The notes under the pieces: model-generated
What the model was told of the DNA's origin: nothing
Databases searched by the model: none
Seen by the model: only the letters and a program-made list of their open reading frames with translations
Made by a program: the position numbers and the translations under genes
In this document: piece after piece, positions 59,666 through 64,000 of the stretch
Layout: each line of letters opens with the position of its first letter
How positions within the stretch are numbered: position 1 is the first letter of the stretch
Source of the DNA: Schistocephalus solidus
Taxonomy: Eukaryota > Platyhelminthes > Cestoda > Diphyllobothriidea > Diphyllobothriidae
DNA length: 64,000 nt
Direction: 5' to 3'
NCBI GenBank assembly: GCA_017591395.1
Contig: WEDG01006564.1
Coordinates: forward strand, 52,479-116,478

Positions 59666-60544
59666 TCATTTTTCCTGCCCAAGGAAAGAAGTGATCAAAC
59701 TTTAAGGATAAACTGCGAGTTGTGCCAATATGGAAACTTATCAGATAGTATATACAACCCAGTTACTGCTGGTAGCTTTTGACTATTTTACACTTTTTCC
59801 GCGGTACCTTGTGGATATACATATAAAATTTTGAACGGAGCCCGATAAGATTTTCCGAAGAATGTACTTCAATTACGCGCATGAATTTACCAGGAAATTG
59901 AGCAAGGCAGATATTGATGCCCAGAACGGTAATGAGGGGGAAACTTTGAGTATATTTTACTTCCGGAAAATCAATGACTAGCACTGTTGAGTGACAATGC
60001 AATTACTTATTGATTCATGCTTGCATTTCATTGCGCAAAAAAAAACAAAATGCGTTACATAATAAATCTCCGAGTAGTCGTGTTTACATCGTTTTGTAGG
60101 GGTGTTGAAAACTGATCAGTCCTTTTTTCGGGTAAGGGCTGCTGTCTAGTTTGAGTCTCACGAAAGCTTTGATTTTCTAGGTTAATCCGATGCTGGCACA
60201 CTGAGGATCAATCAAGCATTGACTGAGACGATAGCAATAAACAATACTATCATTTTGCCTATAAGGTCTTTGTTTCACCTGAGGTGTTAACCTGTCTGTC
60301 AGAGAATAGTGCCTAAAACAGAAGTTAACTGGATATTTTGCGGAAAAATCAAGGTTTTAAAACAATTGATTTGAATTGTTGATGGACAAGTCTAGGAAAC
60401 ATTATTCCTTTCTTAAATCACCAAACTAAAGTCGGGGCCCAAACCAATACCACGTGGGCGGGGATCAAGATCAAGACGAAAAATTCCGGCAACTGTTTAG
60501 TGAGTTCCTATACAACACTGTGCATATTCCCGAGATGATCCGGC

Positions 60545-60745
60545 AAGACCACTAGTCCGCGGCTCAATTCTTAGAGCGTTGGACTTCTAATCAACAGGTC
60601 GGGGTTCGAACCACGGGTGGCGCAAAATTTGGGGTAGGATATGGCTGGCTTATAACGGCTTATAAGCAATAAATAGCCAGTTCCGTCTCCCTGGTCTTTC
60701 TCAGTAATGTTCTTTTACCTTGAGGATGAAAGACCAGCTTGTGCT
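60545..60745 (+). repeat. tRNA-Arg-type repeat with well-preserved tRNA part
   Basis: The tRNA-like part (60555-60620) is the clearest in the window. It has an A-box region GGCTCAATTCTTAGAGCG, an anticodon stem-loop TTGGACTTCTAATCAA whose loop places TCT at the anticodon (arginine), and the B box GGGGTTCGAACC. The hammerhead part that follows (60645-60700) has lost its core (GGCTTATAACGG and GCAATAAATAGCC), while TCCGTCTCCCTGGTCTTTCTC remains. Confidence 0.82.
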
Positions 60746-62176
60746 AAATTCTAGGAAGCATACAAGTTCATCTCTCTCTTAACATAGCCTTTACGTTTAA
60801 CTATTATCAAAACTCTACTATCACCCTAAGCTCCCTGGAATTAAGCGCAACGCCACTTCTATTTCGAAAACGGGTTCCTTTTTCCATATCCTTGAACGAA
60901 GTCGTTAAGCTTACTTTGGCTCAATTCAAACACGTTTGCCAGAAAGTGTAAATAAACAAATATGGTAGCTGCGAATGCGTGCAACTCTTAATTCAGCTTC
61001 CGTTGCATTACTGGGGCTAGGTCTCCAACCAGGAAGTGTTTTGGCTACTTCAACTGAAACGGACCTCTCGCTGTTGACATTCATCCATGAAAAGCCTTCA
61101 AAAGCAACGAAAACGTAATATGGTCACTCACGTGGCTCACGGTGTATCTTGCATCTGCGTTAGGGTTCTGTTAGAGGGAGGTTCACGTGAAGTCAGAAGG
61201 GTTGACTGTCATATCAAATAATAAGGTTAATATAACTGCTAGCAGTGATAGTTGGTAATAAAGATAAAGACTGTACAAAGATCGAATATAAATAGAATTA
61301 TTGACACCACTACTATAAGTGGCATTAATGGCGACATACATAAGGATGGTGGTGTACGAATTTTAGAATGCTTACAGAAGAATCAGTAGTATTTGTATTC
61401 ACAGTTGCGATCACTCCATCAGACTTGTTAGCTGTGTTGTTAAAAGCAATAAAAGTGGTAGCTTAAATAACACTAGAAACAATTATAGTAGGGCTTTAGC
61501 ATAAGTATTACTATAGGAAGCAAAAGCAGAGGCCAGGCGAACAATATCAGGCAAGAAACTTCAAGTTGTATGCTTGTGGCTAGGACCCAGTCACCTACTT
61601 CGAGGATCTGTCAAAGATGTTGAATGAAATCGGATTGTAAATTTAAAGTCATTTTTGTTAACTTGGTCTTTCAACTTTGAAGGCTCCTACCTGCAGGCAA
61701 TTAGAAATTTACGGTTTCACTCGAAAATCAGATAACTCAAATTTAGTGAACGCACTAAGTCCTATTGATTCCGACCGAACTATGCAACCACCCTTTCCTT
61801 TAGGTCACCTAAGACCTCGCTAGTAAACACCAGCTTAAATTTTTGACAACTATGGTTTGGTTTACGTCGGGCATTTGAAAAACTTTTGCTATAGTACAAC
61901 CGCCCACTATTTTCTCTAAGATTAACTTCAAAAAATTGTTCCAATGGAATTCAAGCAGTTAAATTTGTGACCAGCTCCTGGGCGTTTAATGTTGCACGAT
62001 CTCCAATGTACCAGCAGGAAATAAATGCACACGAATTTTATAAATCCAAGAAAGGGGTCGCACGACTGTTTAGTAACCTTTCAGCTGCTGCTTATCGTTA
62101 ATTGCGGCGAAGGCCAGTGCCGGTTTTAGCTACAAATCTTTCCAAAAAACTCTTTTAGGATACGGCTTTTCTGCAG

Positions 62177-62311
62177 TGCACATGGTGTAAGGTCTCCTAT
62201 CACGGCAAATCCGAGTGCCTTAAACAAGTTCATTACAACGGAGAGTGTTCGCTTGGAAGTCACGCAAATCTCATCATTCCTCCCAGCTGGATCGTAAAGA
62301 TTGCTGATCCG
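62177..62311 (+). CDS. Diacylglycerol kinase exon: end of second C1 domain
   Basis: 135 bases, 45 codons, phase 0 at both ends, acceptor CTTTTCTGCAG and perfect donor GTGAGT. It encodes CTWCKVSYHGKSEC (zinc-binding CxxC, His and Cys), then GECSLGSHANLIIPPSWIVK. The C-S-L-G and I-P-P-x-W-I signature is diagnostic of the extended C1 domain of zeta/iota-class diacylglycerol kinases, where the equivalent reads close to EPCSLGxHAAVIxPPTWI. In those proteins a basic, nuclear-targeting stretch and then the catalytic domain (NPKSGGNQG, GGDGT) follow. These must be to the right of this window or in exons I could not see. Confidence 0.92.
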
Positions 62312-64000
62312 GTGAGTTTAAAAAAAGCAGTGAAGTTTCGTCTCTGTCATGAATTGTCAATTTCACCTACTTGTCATTGCTATCAGAGTGAAACAGCTGT
62401 TTTAACTTTGTTAATGTTTTCAATACTCATATTTCCTTTCGTGTTATCCTATTTACAGTGTCGTGATAAATATTTAAGGGGATACATCTGAAATAGAACA
62501 TAAAGAAACATGCCGAAGTTACGGGAGAATTCAGTTTTGTGTCGTGTTCATTTATTGAAACCTGTGTCATACTTTAAAGATGTGCAGGAGGAATCGAGGA
62601 ACCGTATTTAATTCAGTAAAAAAGCCCTATTAGAGGCGTAAACCGTGGCTGCATAAGCCGATAACAGGGATTCGTAAAAATATCTCGAAAAGTTCCCTAG
62701 TTTGCTAACGACTGGATTCCCACCCGTAAACCTTCTTTCATACGGTCTCTCTTTTAATTTTTTCGATTATGAATTTGGTGGAAAATTCAGAGACAGGCGT
62801 AGCAATGATATATTGCGAATGCCCTTCAAACAGCCATTTCGTCTTCAAAAATCATTTTGAGAGCGGAATCAATAACTTGGCCCAAAACTCGCAGATAGAA
62901 TATACTGAGCAGGATTCGCACATTGTCTCCCACTTTAGTGAGCTTTTGAATCAATGGCAAGGTGACGCATCATTTTTGTCACATTAGATAAGCACTTTTA
63001 CGGAGAAGTAATGAAATAATTTGTTGAGTTTGCACAGAGAATGCACATTAAATGATGTGCGCTCCCCCCAGTCGCTTGGACTTCTAGAAGTCGATACGCT
63101 GTTTTACTAAAAATAAGTATGGCGATCGCTTATATTCAAAATAATATGCCTGTTGCTTATGTGTCTCCTTGTCAGTCGACAAAATTTGAAATTCTCTATT
63201 TTTTTAACACTGCCTCAGCAGACCTCTGCAATTATTTATCCAAATTTGTGTCTGCGAGGCTCACTTTAACCCCATAGTCGAGTTTCTACAAGTTGCGCAT
63301 CGAAACATGTTATCTTGCTGTCCCAGTTTGTAAGTAACAGGCCTTTGCTTAAAGACCGGATAATATCCCTCTTTCTACAGACGCGCGCGCTGGAAGTTGT
63401 TAATCTTTTCGTTGATGTTAACACTAGTACCGTGGAGCGTCAGTTGGGTGTAATTCTCCCCATACTCTTTCACAAAGTGCTTTATTGCCCAATCTATTAA
63501 TTTATAGCACTGCTAACGGTGAAAATTTAAGCACGAATATTGCACGACCATTGTAGACTACTTTCCGTAGGTTCGACTTATATGGCCCCTCCCAGGCGTA
63601 ATAAATGGAATAGAAACCGCCCATAATAAACGTGACTTAGGGTGGACTTGGAGTGAGGGTGTAGGTGAACTTGGGGTTAAGACATAAGAAGATCTATTCA
63701 TCATGCTTTGGATTGCAAGGCCAACTGTACTACGACGCCTCAGTTCCTCTTTCCCCTGTCCTTTCGGCGGTTGGGGAGAGGTTATATAAAAAATCAGTAC
63801 CCTATTTTCCCTCGATTATTTACCAATCGCGAAGCAAATCCTGCATTGTGTCGCGCACAATTAAATCGAATTCCTTAAGATTACTGTTACCTGAAGTCTA
63901 CCAGCTTTTCAATTTTAATGGATGGCGATATCTTGAGTGATAGTTTGAGCTATTTCACGCAATCCATTGGTTATTTCCGGCGGAACACTTTCTACAGGAA
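62312..64000. other. Downstream intron of the kinase gene, no exon recognised
   Basis: Searched by eye for the kinase glycine-rich NPKSGGNQG block without success. Open frames at 62769-62987, 63315-63500 and 63665-63940 have no known domain. The second follows a CTCTTTCTACAG acceptor and is in phase 0, but its peptide does not resemble a diacylglycerol kinase. Confidence 0.4.

Larger units (their letters stand above)
58956..62176. other. Intron with repeats; one short exon missing
   Basis: Holds the family R remnant (59500-59665) and a tRNA-Arg-type repeat (60545-60745). A CACAG acceptor at 59213 precedes a frame reading DSDAVV, which would suit the missing C1 segment, but neither phase nor donor fits, so it is not called. 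Confidence 0.45.

Noticed and set aside
62769..62987. 72-codon frame downstream of the kinase C1 exon, considered as the next exon
   Set aside because: No resemblance to the basic linker or the catalytic domain of diacylglycerol kinases, and it begins within sequence lacking an acceptor.

Overview
This window is non-coding-rich animal nuclear DNA, most likely from a flatworm and probably a tapeworm. The reasons are many decayed Penelope-like elements (PLEs) with GIY-YIG endonuclease domains, a CR1-type LINE tail, tRNA-derived SINE-like repeats, long (TA)n, (CAT)n and (TAC)n microsatellites, and one host gene with very small phase-0 exons separated by kilobase introns. Nothing looks prokaryotic: no operons, no ribosome binding sites and no long dense ORFs. 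The taxon is an inference, not a match.

Host gene: four exons on the + strand (55336-55407, 58051-58116, 58929-58955, 62177-62311) encode part of a zeta/iota-class diacylglycerol kinase, namely the extended cysteine-rich (C1) region just before the catalytic domain. The catalytic domain should lie beyond the right edge. A possible start exon (9111-9154) and a possible second exon (24827-24893) have compatible phases but are unproven. At least one short exon inside the C1 domain and the whole first C1 domain were not found. If the upstream exons are right, almost the whole window is intron of this gene.

Repeats, left to right: a 1.54-kb spaced direct duplication (1-2084); a (TAC)n tract (5797-6240); a nested PLE and repeat complex (9.6-15.6 kb) with PLE pieces on both strands; a badly decayed PLE (about 19.8-21.2 kb); a (CAT)n tract (27078-27570); GC-rich tandem repeat blocks (34765-36450 and 43371-44150); a PLE with 308-bp direct terminal repeats, followed by an inverted partial copy (40793-43325); a LINE tail (44620-45150); and dispersed tRNA-Arg-derived repeats throughout.

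The most interesting signal is two unrelated repeat families that each carry a hammerhead-ribozyme-like fold. Family R (about 339-bp unit, inside or beside (TA)n and next to PLEs) has the conserved core CTGAGGA / GAAA / GTC, a paired stem II, a palindromic stem III and a stem I that covaries between copies (CCCA:TGGG against CACA:TGTG). The tRNA-Arg family (about 305-309-bp unit, sometimes in partial tandem) has a smaller hammerhead-like core whose stem I also covaries (GACTGG:CCAGTC against GACTTG:CAAGTC). Tandem units carrying self-cleaving motifs resemble retrozymes, the schistosome SINE-like hammerhead repeats and PLE-associated hammerheads.
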